64,000 nucleotides of DNA from CAVXHV01 sp963761445. Lineage in GTDB: Bacteria; Planctomycetota; Planctomycetia; Isosphaerales; Isosphaeraceae. Positions 20,590 to 29,409 of the stretch are shown here, piece by piece (the first letter of the stretch is position 1; every line of letters starts with the position of its first letter). Under the pieces are notes generated by a model. It was not told the DNA's origin. It saw only the letters and a program-made list of their open reading frames with translations, and searched no databases. The DNA is taken from positions 558,001 to 622,000 of the forward strand of contig CAVXHV010000005.1 of NCBI GenBank assembly GCA_963761445.1. Direction: 5' to 3'. A program made the position numbers and the translations under genes.

Positions 20590-21855
20590 ATGCACAGCCA
20601 GCAGAAGGTGATTGCCAGGAAGGCGTCAGTGTCGCTCGTAATCACAATCATGCTGGTAGGGGTCGCACTTGGGCAGGCACAGCGCCAGCCTGGGCGCGGC
20701 CCGGTGCGCAACCAGGGAGGCGTGCCTCTGAAAAAGGCACGACCCGAGGCTGGTGATCCACTTGCAAAGGCAGCAGGAGCGGTGCAGAAGCCTGCTACGG
20801 GACTGTCTCATTACACATTTCGTCTTCGGTCATTTGACGGCACACCGCTGGCTGCGTCATATTATCCTTCTCGGCTCGGTAATTCTGCCCCCGTGGTCAT
20901 GCTCATTCATGAGACAGGACGGTCGCGCAAGGATTTTGAAGACCCCGTCGAGGAGTTAAAAGGTCAGGGACTTGCCACGCACCTTCAGGGGCTGGGTTAC
21001 GCTGTCTTCAGTATGGATCTCCGCTGGCAGGGACAGAATCCGCGTAGAGCTTTAACTGCCGACGAACGACCAAAGCTGCTCGAGGATCTCCAGGCTGGCT
21101 ACTTCTTCCTGGTTGACCGCCACAATCGCGGTGATTTGAACCTGGAAAAGCTTGGTGTAATCGCCCTAGGTGATGGTGCGAATCTTGTGACTGCATGGGC
21201 AATACAACCCGGGGCGGCAATCACAATTGAGGGTAAGCCCAGCGACATGAGCGCTCTGGCACTGATCTCGCCCAATCCCGAGGGATTCGGCTATATCCTC
21301 GGACACGGACTGACAGCGCTTGCTCCTCGGGTGCCCCTTCTCCTGGTCGCGGGAGAGCGCGACAATGCGTCCAAAGATGCCGTGCATTCAGTTCGCCAGA
21401 CCGTGCAGCGCGTCCGGCTCAGCAAGATCGAGCTCTTCCCTTCCACGCTCCACGGCTACAAGCTCCTGCGACTGGAGCCCAAGATTACATCGACCCTGAT
21501 GCGTTTCCTGGAGACAACCCTCAAGAACCGCCCGGTGGAATGGGAGCCAAAATACAACTTGACACCCGTAACATTCGGTGACTCCCAACTCGTCAAGAAT
21601 GACAAACAGGCCGAAAACACAAAGAACAAGGCCGCCAAAGACGCTCCCAAGAACCCCGAAAAGAAGAAGGCCGATGCACCACTGGGGAAAGGCAAGGACG
21701 AGCCCAAGCAGCAAGAGAAGGACCTTCCTCCGCGAGCGCCACAACCGGAACCGCCGGACAAAGCCGAGACAGCTTCGCACGGCCTGGGCAAAAAGAGCGT
21801 TTTTTCCGAAAAAAACCTCTTCCCAAACGCTTTTCGCACCGTAGAATCGACATGA
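20590..21855 (+). CDS. Alpha/beta-hydrolase-fold secreted protein lacking the usual nucleophile
   Basis: I start at the ATG at 20590, which has GGGAGG eight bases upstream; an ATG at 20575 is also in frame. A signal peptide covers about residues 1-30. The hydrolase fold spans about 75-290, with strands PVVMLIHETGRS, YAVFSMDLRWQG and LGVIALGDGANL. At the nucleophile elbow, where GxSxG is expected, the sequence is ALGDG, so the serine is replaced by glycine. A late HGY block (LHGYKLL) fits the catalytic histidine position. The last 100 residues are a Lys/Pro/Glu-rich disordered tail. It may be a binding protein or a non-classical hydrolase rather than a lipase or esterase. Confidence 0.68.
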   Translation: MHSQQKVIARKASVSLVITIMLVGVALGQAQRQPGRGPVRNQGGVPLKKARPEAGDPLAKAAGAVQKPATGLSHYTFRLRSFDGTPLAASYYPSRLGNSAPVVMLIHETGRSRKDFEDPVEELKGQGLATHLQGLGYAVFSMDLRWQGQNPRRALTADERPKLLEDLQAGYFFLVDRHNRGDLNLEKLGVIALGDGANLVTAWAIQPGAAITIEGKPSDMSALALISPNPEGFGYILGHGLTALAPRVPLLLVAGERDNASKDAVHSVRQTVQRVRLSKIELFPSTLHGYKLLRLEPKITSTLMRFLETTLKNRPVEWEPKYNLTPVTFGDSQLVKNDKQAENTKNKAAKDAPKNPEKKKADAPLGKGKDEPKQQEKDLPPRAPQPEPPDKAETASHGLGKKSVFSEKNLFPNAFRTVEST

Positions 21856-21956
21856 GGTATACGACAACTGTCGTAGACTGTGATCGATCCTGCTTCACAT
21901 CGGTTTGCGCCTTGTGTATCAAGGATCCTTATCATCGATAACGGGAGCCAGTGCGG

Positions 21957-22673
21957 ATGACCTATCTTTCGGAGGATCCGACCTATCTTGCGGGTATTTT
22001 CTTGCTGCTTGGAGCGGCGTGTGTAATCGCATTGAAAGCCACTCAGCAGGGAAAGTATCTAATCGGTGCCGCGACCGCACTGACCTTGGCACTTCTGGTT
22101 GTTGTTGTTGAATGGGCGTGGGTTACCGACAACGAGCGGATAGAGAAAGTCGTATACGAGGTGCAAGCGGCGGTGCTTGAGTCAGACGCGGATAGCGTTC
22201 TCGGTCATCTTGCCCCCAACGTAATGTACCAACAAGGCGATACGGCGCTCATGTCTGATGCGACGCGAGAACTCATCCGTGCGAATGTGAGCAACGTGCA
22301 CCTTGAATCTGCCCGGATTACTGAGTTGCGCACGAGCGTGGGTGAGCAAACGCGCCGAGGGATTGCGGAGTTCCGTGTTTTCACGCGGGGTGGATTGAAG
22401 ACGTTGTCCCATATCAGCGACGGCATGACGACGATGACAGCTTGGTCCCTCGGGTTCCAGGAAACGGAACCAGGTATCTGGAAGATCAACCGGATTACGC
22501 CGCTCTCGATGCCGAGCGGTGTTCTGGCCCTACCAGGCGGTGTCATACCATCTGATGGATCACACATCGGCCTCAACGATGCCATTGAAGTACCCCGGCG
22601 CGAAGCCCGGACATTCCGGACCCGCAATCGCTTCAAACGTGGTGTGCCTGGTGTTCAGACTCAGACGAACTGA
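21957..22673 (+). CDS. Membrane protein with NTF2-like C-terminal domain
   Basis: About 238 residues from the ATG at 21957, which follows GGGAG by nine bases. Two membrane helices (about residues 10-26 and 36-55) are followed by a soluble domain of about 120 residues. Its pattern, an N-terminal helix (IEKVVYEVQAAVLESDADSV) then curved strands, fits a SnoaL/NTF2-like fold. A short basic tail ends it. The function is unknown; such domains often bind small ligands or other proteins at the membrane. It converges with the lipoprotein gene at 22694. Confidence 0.55.
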   Translation: MTYLSEDPTYLAGIFLLLGAACVIALKATQQGKYLIGAATALTLALLVVVVEWAWVTDNERIEKVVYEVQAAVLESDADSVLGHLAPNVMYQQGDTALMSDATRELIRANVSNVHLESARITELRTSVGEQTRRGIAEFRVFTRGGLKTLSHISDGMTTMTAWSLGFQETEPGIWKINRITPLSMPSGVLALPGGVIPSDGSHIGLNDAIEVPRREARTFRTRNRFKRGVPGVQTQTN

Positions 22674-22693
22674 CGCGGCATGCTCGGGCAAGT

Positions 22694-23212
22694 TCATTTG
22701 CGGTCAGGGTACTCGATAATGATAAGTTTATGCTCCTTCTCGTCGTAGCCGTAGTCTTGATACAGTGGAAGCTTGGGGAGCGAGATGCTGTTGGCCTTGA
22801 TGATTTCGGTCATGAATTCATCGAGGTCTTTGGGGTATCGGTCATTCGCACCGTGGAACAGGTTCAGCGCATGCTCAATCTGGAGTTGCGAAGCGCGTCC
22901 GATGATTGTTACGTAAGCATTGCCCGCCAAGGTAAACGGGTCTTTCGCAATGATTTTGGTCGAGGCAACCTTGGCATCTCCCTTCTGGAACGCTGCCTCC
23001 ACGCTCACGATCTTCTGCGTGCGCTGTCCGAGAATCGGCCCAGGATCTTCCTTGGGTTTGGGGGAACTGATGCGGCTGGCAGTGGTCTGCCTAGGTTCTT
23101 CCTCGCACCCAGCCAATGCAAGCACGCACCCGGCCAAGACAAGCCAGTATGTTCGGCTCATGCGTTCTGCGGGTTTCTCACCCCGAGCCGCGTTCTTTAT
23201 ATCGGGACGCAT
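22694..23212 (-). CDS. Lipoprotein with pseudopilin-like C-terminal segment
   Basis: The start is the ATG at 23212, preceded by AGGAGAG; a longer frame begins at 23239. After a basic leader, a hydrophobic stretch ends in the lipobox LALAGC at about residues 30-36, so the protein should be lipid-anchored. The second half (ASQLQIEHALNLFHGANDRY and onward) resembles the conserved C-terminal part of GspG-type pseudopilins. I take this as resemblance only. It lies directly downstream of surE with 23 bp between them, suggesting one transcript. Confidence 0.62.
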   Translation of the reverse strand: MRPDIKNAARGEKPAERMSRTYWLVLAGCVLALAGCEEEPRQTTASRISSPKPKEDPGPILGQRTQKIVSVEAAFQKGDAKVASTKIIAKDPFTLAGNAYVTIIGRASQLQIEHALNLFHGANDRYPKDLDEFMTEIIKANSISLPKLPLYQDYGYDEKEHKLIIIEYPDRK

Positions 23213-23235
23213 GGCTCTCTCCTGTAATGGCCTGG

Positions 23236-23997
23236 TCAATCATCCCAATGCCACTTGCTAAGTTCCTCGATTATGTCGTAGCGGGTCAAATCAAAATGGA
23301 GCGGAGTGACGGTGATATAACCCTCACACAAACTTGTGACGTCAGTCTCCGGCCCCTCGAGGTGGTATGGAGGGTTATAAGTCATCCAGTAGTATGTCCG
23401 TCCTCGGGGGTCCTGTCGTTGCTCGAACCCCTCGCCGTAACGTCCGAGGCCCATTGGAACGACGCGGATGCCCCGCGGTTCCCCGCGTGAGTGCGCAGGC
23501 AAGTTGACGTTGAACAACGAGCCATTCGGAGGCCGATTCGCCAGAATTTTCTCGATGACTCGTACCGCATTCTTGGCGGCGTGGGGGAAATCGAAGTGCT
23601 CAGAAAGCTCGAGCGATACGGCGATGCTGGTAATCTTGAAAAAAGCACCTTCAATGGCCGCTGCGACCGTTCCCGAATACAAGACGTTGATTCCGGCATT
23701 TGAGCCTGAGTTAATGCCCGAGACGATCAGGTCCGGGGGTCGCGACAGAAGCTCGCAGATTCCAAGCTTTACGCTGTCAGCAGGGCTGCCCTCTACCTTC
23801 CAACCGAGCGTGGTTCCGTCAACATCCTCAACTCGCTTCACCACAAGTGGAGTCAGCAGCGTGATTGAATGCGCAACGCCGCTCTGCTCCATCGCCGGTG
23901 CGACGACCGTTACTTCTCCCAGGCGCAGCAACTCTTTGCGCAGTGCTCGAAGTCCAGGTGCGAATACGCCGTCGTCATTGGTCAACAGGATTTGCAT
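23236..23997 (-). CDS. surE: 5'-nucleotidase SurE
   Basis: 253 residues, the normal length. SurE is a metal-dependent phosphatase acting on nucleoside monophosphates and short polyphosphates in the cytoplasm. The N-terminal metal site LLTNDDG with a following GL block, the APAMEQSG loop, EGSPADSVKLG and SGINSGSNAG with the metal-binding Asn are all intact. The C-terminal half includes the usual tetramer-forming arm. It heads a short reverse-strand pair with the lipoprotein gene and diverges from the metallophosphoesterase at 24278. Confidence 0.95.
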   Translation of the reverse strand: MQILLTNDDGVFAPGLRALRKELLRLGEVTVVAPAMEQSGVAHSITLLTPLVVKRVEDVDGTTLGWKVEGSPADSVKLGICELLSRPPDLIVSGINSGSNAGINVLYSGTVAAAIEGAFFKITSIAVSLELSEHFDFPHAAKNAVRVIEKILANRPPNGSLFNVNLPAHSRGEPRGIRVVPMGLGRYGEGFEQRQDPRGRTYYWMTYNPPYHLEGPETDVTSLCEGYITVTPLHFDLTRYDIIEELSKWHWDD

Positions 23998-24277
23998 TGT
24001 TCAAACAGTGATTTGATTAACGAATTCGGAGGCGTCATCTTGAACCGGTTGGCTCAGCCGATCGTAACGGGATGTGCCAACGCACGTCAACCGGCACGTT
24101 CATCACGCATAAGGGCACGCCTGATCGGTGGGCGAGCGTTTATCGAGTGCGGTCGAATTGATGCACGGTACGGCAGACACTCCATTGCACTTCGGATCGA
24201 TCTTTTCCGGAGAAAATGACATGATGGACGTGGCAAGGACGCGAGCGACGAGGAGAGTCTCAAGCGGAGAAGAGAAG

Positions 24278-25120
24278 ATGGATCGACGGAAGTTCTTGAA
24301 GAGGGCAGGTGTTGCAGCACTGGGGTCAAGTGCTGCCGGCATGGTTGCGTATCCATTTCTGGAAGCCAAATGGTGCCGGATCGTTCCTCAGACAATTGCC
24401 CTTCCTAATCTTCCGCCGGCTTTCCGTGGGACTCGCATCGCGCTCATGGCAGACGTACATCATGGTCCGTTCGTGCCATTAGCCTATATCCGACATGTCG
24501 TGTCGATGGCCAATGCCCTTAAACCAGACATTGCCCTCCTAGCCGGTGACTATGTACATCGGCATCATTCCTATATCGAACCGGGCATCAGTGAGCTTGG
24601 TAAGCTTCAGGCAACCCTTGGTCGATTTGCCGTAAGAGGCAACCACGATAACCGTTCCTATCACGACGAGCATGCCTATGCACCCAGTTCGACAACCGCG
24701 CTGGCCCTTGCGGGTCTACCTGACTTGAATAACACAGGCGTCTGGATCGAACGCGGCGGAGCCAGGTTACGAATCTGCGGGGTTGGCGACCTCTGGACAG
24801 ACCGACAGAACCTCAACTCGGCGCTGGGTGACGCCACCGAACGTGATGCGGTCATATTGCTTTCGCACAACCCTGACTTTGCCGAGACCATTCGTGATCG
24901 CCGTGTTGGCCTGGTGTTGAGCGGTCATACTCATGGCGGTCAAGTCGTGGTTCCCGGTCTGGGCGCCCCAATCGTGCCATCGCGTTATGGTCAGAAGTAT
25001 CTTTATGGTCTCGTCCAGGCGCCCTCATGTCAGGTATTCATCACTCGCGGCGTGGGGACGATCACACCGCCTGCTCGTATTTTCTGCAGGCCCGAGGTGG
25101 TCTTGATCACCCTGATCTAG
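24278..25120 (+). CDS. Tat-exported metallophosphoesterase
   Basis: 280 residues from the ATG at 24278; longer starts exist but the Tat signal RRKFLKRAG at residues 3-11 fixes this one. The calcineurin-like motifs are in order: MADVHHG, LAGDYVH, RGNHDN, LSHNPD and SGHTHGGQ. These place two metal ions and define a phosphodiesterase or phosphatase of the YkuE/YaeI type, which act on lipid-linked or nucleotide phosphates outside the membrane. The substrate cannot be read from sequence. It converges with the polysaccharide deacetylase, with 10 bp between stops. Confidence 0.92.
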   Translation: MDRRKFLKRAGVAALGSSAAGMVAYPFLEAKWCRIVPQTIALPNLPPAFRGTRIALMADVHHGPFVPLAYIRHVVSMANALKPDIALLAGDYVHRHHSYIEPGISELGKLQATLGRFAVRGNHDNRSYHDEHAYAPSSTTALALAGLPDLNNTGVWIERGGARLRICGVGDLWTDRQNLNSALGDATERDAVILLSHNPDFAETIRDRRVGLVLSGHTHGGQVVVPGLGAPIVPSRYGQKYLYGLVQAPSCQVFITRGVGTITPPARIFCRPEVVLITLI

Positions 25121-25130
25121 AATCAGCACC

Positions 25131-26195
25131 TCACACAAGCGATTGGCCAAACGCGGAAAACAAGGCTGTGCGCGCTCGCAGCATGGTGAGAGAATCGCCC
25201 GACCCGACGCCCAGCCGGCAGATTTCCAAGGGGTCGAGCATGCCGGGGGAATTGACGCCGGTTCGAGAGGCAAATGCCAGTCGATAGCCTGCTTCCATGG
25301 CCGACTTCTTGGTGATCTGGTTAAAGGTGCCGGGCCATCCAAAAGGGTATGCAAGTGCAAACACTTCTTGCCCTAGACGCTCTTGCAGGATTTGTTTGGA
25401 GAGGACCAGCTCACGTTCGAGATGCTGAGCATCGAGCTTGCCTAGCTCGAGGTGGCTGTGCGTATGTGAGCCGATGGTCAATCGGCCGGCGGTATCGGTG
25501 AGCTGTCGCACTTGCTCCCAACTCATGAAGAGCAATTGGCCCAGGCTCTGTGAGTCAACCATAACTTCAGCCTGCACGGTCAAGTGCTCAAGGAACCAGG
25601 GCAGGTCGGCGATTTTCTCATCGAGGATGGCACGGACGATTGTCATGATCGCGGTATGTCTTGGGGTGGTTTCAAGGTCAATGGCAAGCGGTGACTTCGG
25701 ATCACCTGGGCCGTGATTCAAGAGAAGCCGGCGCATGGGCGTTTTTTTGATTACATATGCGACGTGGTCCCACCAGGGGAGCTGAGGTGATTGCAGAAAT
25801 TCAGTCGGAATGAAGAACGTTGCGGGAATGTTCAACTCGTTCAGAATTGGAGCGGCTGCGTCGAAGTTGTCCCGGTAGCCATCGTCAAACGTTATAAAAG
25901 CTACTGGCTCGGTCCATGGTTCGCCGGTGCGAATCCGGGTATCGAGCTCGAGGAGCGTCAAGATGCGCATGCGTTTGTGCAGCCACTCGATTTGCGCACG
26001 GAACGATGACGGGGCAGCCGAAATGACCGGATCGTAAAACGGATCGGTATCCCGTTCTGCAATACGATGATAGGTAAGCACAACGAGCGTCGGGCAGGTT
26101 GCGGCTGCCACTCGTTCGAGGAGGTTAACTAAACCAAGTTGTTCCAACGCTCGGGCCAGATATTGCCGTTTGCTGGATATTCCGCGAAGTCTCAC
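25131..26195 (-). CDS. Polysaccharide deacetylase (NodB-like)
   Basis: About 354 residues from the GTG at 26195, which overlaps the stop of the upstream GNAT-type gene in a GTGA arrangement. The frame is open further upstream but there it only mirrors that gene. Motifs of the NodB fold are present: TYHRI, ITFDDGYRDN with the metal and catalytic Asp pair, and SHTHSHLELG with metal-binding histidines. The late AYPFGWPG block is also there. The enzyme removes acetyl or similar groups from a polysaccharide during envelope or exopolysaccharide assembly. Partnering with a GNAT/FemAB-like gene is typical of exosortase-type polysaccharide systems. Confidence 0.9.
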   Translation of the reverse strand: MRLRGISSKRQYLARALEQLGLVNLLERVAAATCPTLVVLTYHRIAERDTDPFYDPVISAAPSSFRAQIEWLHKRMRILTLLELDTRIRTGEPWTEPVAFITFDDGYRDNFDAAAPILNELNIPATFFIPTEFLQSPQLPWWDHVAYVIKKTPMRRLLLNHGPGDPKSPLAIDLETTPRHTAIMTIVRAILDEKIADLPWFLEHLTVQAEVMVDSQSLGQLLFMSWEQVRQLTDTAGRLTIGSHTHSHLELGKLDAQHLERELVLSKQILQERLGQEVFALAYPFGWPGTFNQITKKSAMEAGYRLAFASRTGVNSPGMLDPLEICRLGVGSGDSLTMLRARTALFSAFGQSLV

Positions 26196-27327
26196 GTGTA
26201 AGCGTAGTCTCCTTCGAGTGTCGTGAGGTGAAACATCGCCTCGTGCGGAATCAGTTCTTGAGGATCTCGGATGTGGAACTTGACACCGAATCGCGAGATA
26301 AATCCGCAAGCTGTGAGCGCCTCTGACACCCACGGTGTCGACCCGTAGCACTGAGCGATGTCGGCTCCCTGCTGCACGAGCTCTTGCACCAGTGCCAGAA
26401 TAGCCGCGTGCCAGTGATCAAGTTCGGTGCCGTCAAGTAAACAGTCCACGATCTTGCCAGTACGGGTTCGTCCTTCGTCATGGGGAACGAGGTTCAAAAG
26501 TGCAGACCCGCGTATCTGGCCAGTGTCGTCGCGTAAGTACCAGCCAGAGAAGTCCTGCGCGGAAACCGAAGGAATGCGTTTAATCGTGCAGGATCACGTT
26601 GCGTGAGGATGACATACCTTTCTGCTTTCGCGGTAATCTCAAGAATCTCCGGCCCAAATGCCAAAACACGCTCCAGGGTAAGAACGGTTCGAGGCCTTCG
26701 CGGGCGTCGTATCAGACGACCGGTGGTATCACGGGCCAACTGAAGGCCTCGTTCAGCCAGGCCGAGACCTCCTTTGCGGAGCCAGTACCCGGCTCGTAGC
26801 ACGCGGTTGTAGACGGGTACCAATCCCCGAAGCTGATAGCCTGCTCGTTCTCCAACGAGAAGCGCAGATGGGCTGACCCCCAGGCCGAACTGGGTATCAG
26901 CGCCCTGATGTGCCAACCGCATCAGGCTGATCCCGATTGCGCGCCGCTCTTTGGATCCAAGCCAGTCAATAATATGCATCGTCCCGACCCGGCCGTGGGG
27001 AGCGGTAATTCCTTTGCCCTGAAAGTACGTCCGGCAAAGCCCAAGATGACCAACGATTTTGTCAAGCTGGTTGAGCGCAACGTAGCTGAGGGGGGCATGA
27101 CAACGCATGCGAGAATCAATCGGTTGCTCTTGCGGGCTTTGCTCCGTGGGCCGAGTGTCGCCTTCCTGGCCGGTACTATTTCTGGAACCCAGAGGTTCAA
27201 GGTATTTCCAGCGGAGCACCGCGGGAGCAGAGAAGTCAGCATCAGGCCGTGCCTGAAACCCCGTGGCCAGAAATCGGCTTAGCTCTGGAAGATCGTCGGG
27301 GTTTAGCGGTCGGATATCGTGGGCCAT
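26192..27327 (-). CDS. GNAT-fold acyltransferase-like protein, frameshifted
   Basis: Two frames together make one protein of about 378 residues. The first (from the ATG at 27327) carries IRPLNPDDLPELSRFL, a typical GNAT opening, and a middle region with VGHLGLCRTYFQG. At about 26575 the frame changes. The expected continuation (DFSGWYLRDDTGQIRGSALL, then a second half with VDCLLDG and an HIRDPQEL block) sits in the neighbouring frame to 26192. The junction reads CCGCGCAGG; one extra G would restore the frame. Two GNAT-like halves are typical of proteins encoded beside polysaccharide deacetylases, which may acylate or aminoacylate a cell-envelope sugar. The 4-bp overlap with the deacetylase supports a shared job. 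The exact reaction is unknown. Confidence 0.72.
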
Positions 27328-27562
27328 GGTTATGGCTGCGGTGCCATCATCCCGGTGGTTTGCCACTTGAGACTCAGTTTCCCACTCGCCTTTGAGTGTA
27401 CCACAGACGGACCATTCACCGAATCTCGCAATATCCGGGTCAAATTGCTAGAATCCCGTGCTGCACGGAAGATACAAAGCCATTCTTGTATCGAGCTTGA
27501 GAACCGGGTTGCACACCAGCAATGGTCTGCGCCTTTGATTCTTCATCCACAAGGAGGTTCAC

Positions 27563-28036
27563 ATGGCCGCTACCAGGCAACGCTCGCTCCGATTTGACTG
27601 TCTTGAAGGAAAGGTCCTACTTTCGACGGGAATGGCTGACCCTGCCGCAACCGTCCATCAAGAAACGGCCAATCGTTTCCATTTAAATGGCAAGCTTCAC
27701 GGAATCCCATCCGGGACAGCCGTGCCTAATGGCTTCATGGTTTCGTCGTTCGAGATGAGCGGAAACATTGCCTCAATGGGCGTGGTCGAGGGGTCCTTCT
27801 TCCTGAAGTACAACTTCATTCAAGCTGGAAAGCTGCCCGACCTCAGCAAGGCAACTCTGGTGCTTGCCAATCAGCAAGGCAGAGTCAATCTCTCGTTGAA
27901 CGCAACTGGCTCACACCACTACAAGTTCACAATCATGTCCGGCTCTGGCATTTACACGTTCGCCTCCGGAAAGGGAAATCTTACCGTATCCGGAACCCGC
28001 AAGTCGCCGGTTTTCACGATCAAGCTGCAATCTTAG
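27563..28036 (+). CDS. Small secreted protein with LEPR-XLL-type N-terminal signal
   Basis: 157 residues starting at an ATG behind a strong AAGGAGG site. The N-terminus (LRFDCLEGKVLLS) matches the pattern seen at the start of many planctomycete extracellular proteins, known as the LEPR-XLL motif. The rest is beta-rich with alternating hydrophobic residues and glycines (KGNLTVSGTRKSPVFTIKL), suggesting a single small beta-sandwich. No catalytic residues are evident. The same type of signal begins the Ser-rich protein at 52744. It converges with selD, with 24 bp between stops. Confidence 0.7.
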   Translation: MAATRQRSLRFDCLEGKVLLSTGMADPAATVHQETANRFHLNGKLHGIPSGTAVPNGFMVSSFEMSGNIASMGVVEGSFFLKYNFIQAGKLPDLSKATLVLANQQGRVNLSLNATGSHHYKFTIMSGSGIYTFASGKGNLTVSGTRKSPVFTIKLQS

Positions 28037-28060
28037 TACGAGTATTCGGTGCTTTTGGGT

Positions 28061-29143
28061 TCACTGGTCTGCAGGTGCTCCTGACTGTGGCGCCCGACGT
28101 ACGTGAATCCGACCAGGGGAACCCGCTTCGATTGACCCGATCAGGGCGGTAGACGTGGCTCCGACTGCTTGGAGTTTTCGCACGACCTGGGCGACGCGGT
28201 CCCCTGGCAATGCCGCTAACAGGCCGCCGGAGGTCTGGGCGTCACAGAGCAGGAGACGCTCGTGATCCGTGACATCGGCGTCGTAGTCGACCCAGTTTGA
28301 GAGGAATCGGAGATTGGCATGGCTGCCGCCGGGGGCGATTCCCTTTTGAACATAAACTTTAGCAGCAGGCAAACTTGGAACCAGATCAGTCCAGACCTGT
28401 CCTGAGACCCGACTCGCTGCCACCATGCCTCGCAAATGTCCTAGCAGTCCGAATCCGGTCACATCTGTGAGCGCATGTGCGCCGGCTTCTACCATGATCG
28501 CAGATGCATCACGGTTAAGCATGGTCATTACGGTGATTGCTTGGGAAATTGCGTCTTGATCATCCTCATTCCGCTTGGCCGCCGTCGTGATGATTCCCAA
28601 GCCAAGTGGTTTGGTCAGTACCAGGAAATCGCCTGGATGCGCGCCCGAATTGGTAATAACAGCCTCAGGCCGGGCTCGCCCCACAACCGCCAGACCGAAA
28701 ATCGGCTCGTCAGTCTGAATTGTATGGCCGCCGACGATTGCGATACCGGCCTCTGCTGCCTTATCAATAGCCCCGCGCAGAATTTCAGCGAGTACTTCCG
28801 GTGGCAAAGTCCCACTTGGAAATCCAACGAGCGACAGAGCGGCCATCGGCGTACCGCCCATTGCGTACACATCGCTGAGCGCATTTGCTGCCGCCACCGC
28901 ACCAAAATCATAGGGTCGATCGACAACCGGTGTGAAAAAATCCGTTGTAAGGATAAGTGCCAATTCATCACTGAGACGGTACACGGCGGCATCGTCGGAC
29001 GTTGAATGCCCGACCAGTACGTTGGGGTCCACGATCGGTGGTAATCCGGCCAGAAGTGAGAGCAAGTAGTCCGGCGGCTGCTTGGCTGCGCAACCAGCGC
29101 GCTTCGCAAACTGAGTGAGGCGGGTCGAGCTGGTATCGGTCAT
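28061..29143 (-). CDS. selD: Selenide, water dikinase SelD
   Basis: About 360 residues from the ATG at 29143; the open frame extends upstream but that part is not conserved. SelD makes selenophosphate from selenide and ATP for selenocysteine and 2-selenouridine. The active-site loop reads AGCAAK: the catalytic Cys (18) and Lys (21) are kept, while the second Cys common in SelD is Ala. DDAAVY, TDFFTPVVD, NALSDVYAMGG, GGHTIQ and TDVTGFGLLGHL, which hold metal and ATP, are all present. Neither selA, selB nor a tRNA-Sec is visible in the window. The next gene on the same strand is transaldolase, about 266 bp upstream. Confidence 0.93.
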   Translation of the reverse strand: MTDTSSTRLTQFAKRAGCAAKQPPDYLLSLLAGLPPIVDPNVLVGHSTSDDAAVYRLSDELALILTTDFFTPVVDRPYDFGAVAAANALSDVYAMGGTPMAALSLVGFPSGTLPPEVLAEILRGAIDKAAEAGIAIVGGHTIQTDEPIFGLAVVGRARPEAVITNSGAHPGDFLVLTKPLGLGIITTAAKRNEDDQDAISQAITVMTMLNRDASAIMVEAGAHALTDVTGFGLLGHLRGMVAASRVSGQVWTDLVPSLPAAKVYVQKGIAPGGSHANLRFLSNWVDYDADVTDHERLLLCDAQTSGGLLAALPGDRVAQVVRKLQAVGATSTALIGSIEAGSPGRIHVRRAPQSGAPADQ

Positions 29144-29409
29144 GATGCTTTCCCGCACTCGGTCAAACGAGCCAAGCGTAGCCGTCGCCTGCCGGTAATG
29201 CGAAGTACCCAGCAGGAGAACACCGCGGCGTGGCAAAATCGCGCTGCTGGGTGCATCTGACGCGAAGTTACGCGCACGCGAACCGGCCGATGGATTTCGC
29301 ATGCTCGTCTACCCGACCGGCATCTGGATCTACCAGAAGGCGCCGCGCGATTGCCATGGTGTTATTCGACAAGCATTCGCCGGGCGCGACGAACACCACT
29401 AGCCTCAGC

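Noticed and set aside
24128..24277. N-terminal extension of the metallophosphoesterase
   Set aside because: The Tat signal must be at the N-terminus, so the start is at 24278.
29144..29409. Possible tRNA-Sec beside selD
   Set aside because: I looked for an acceptor stem and T-arm on both strands and saw none.
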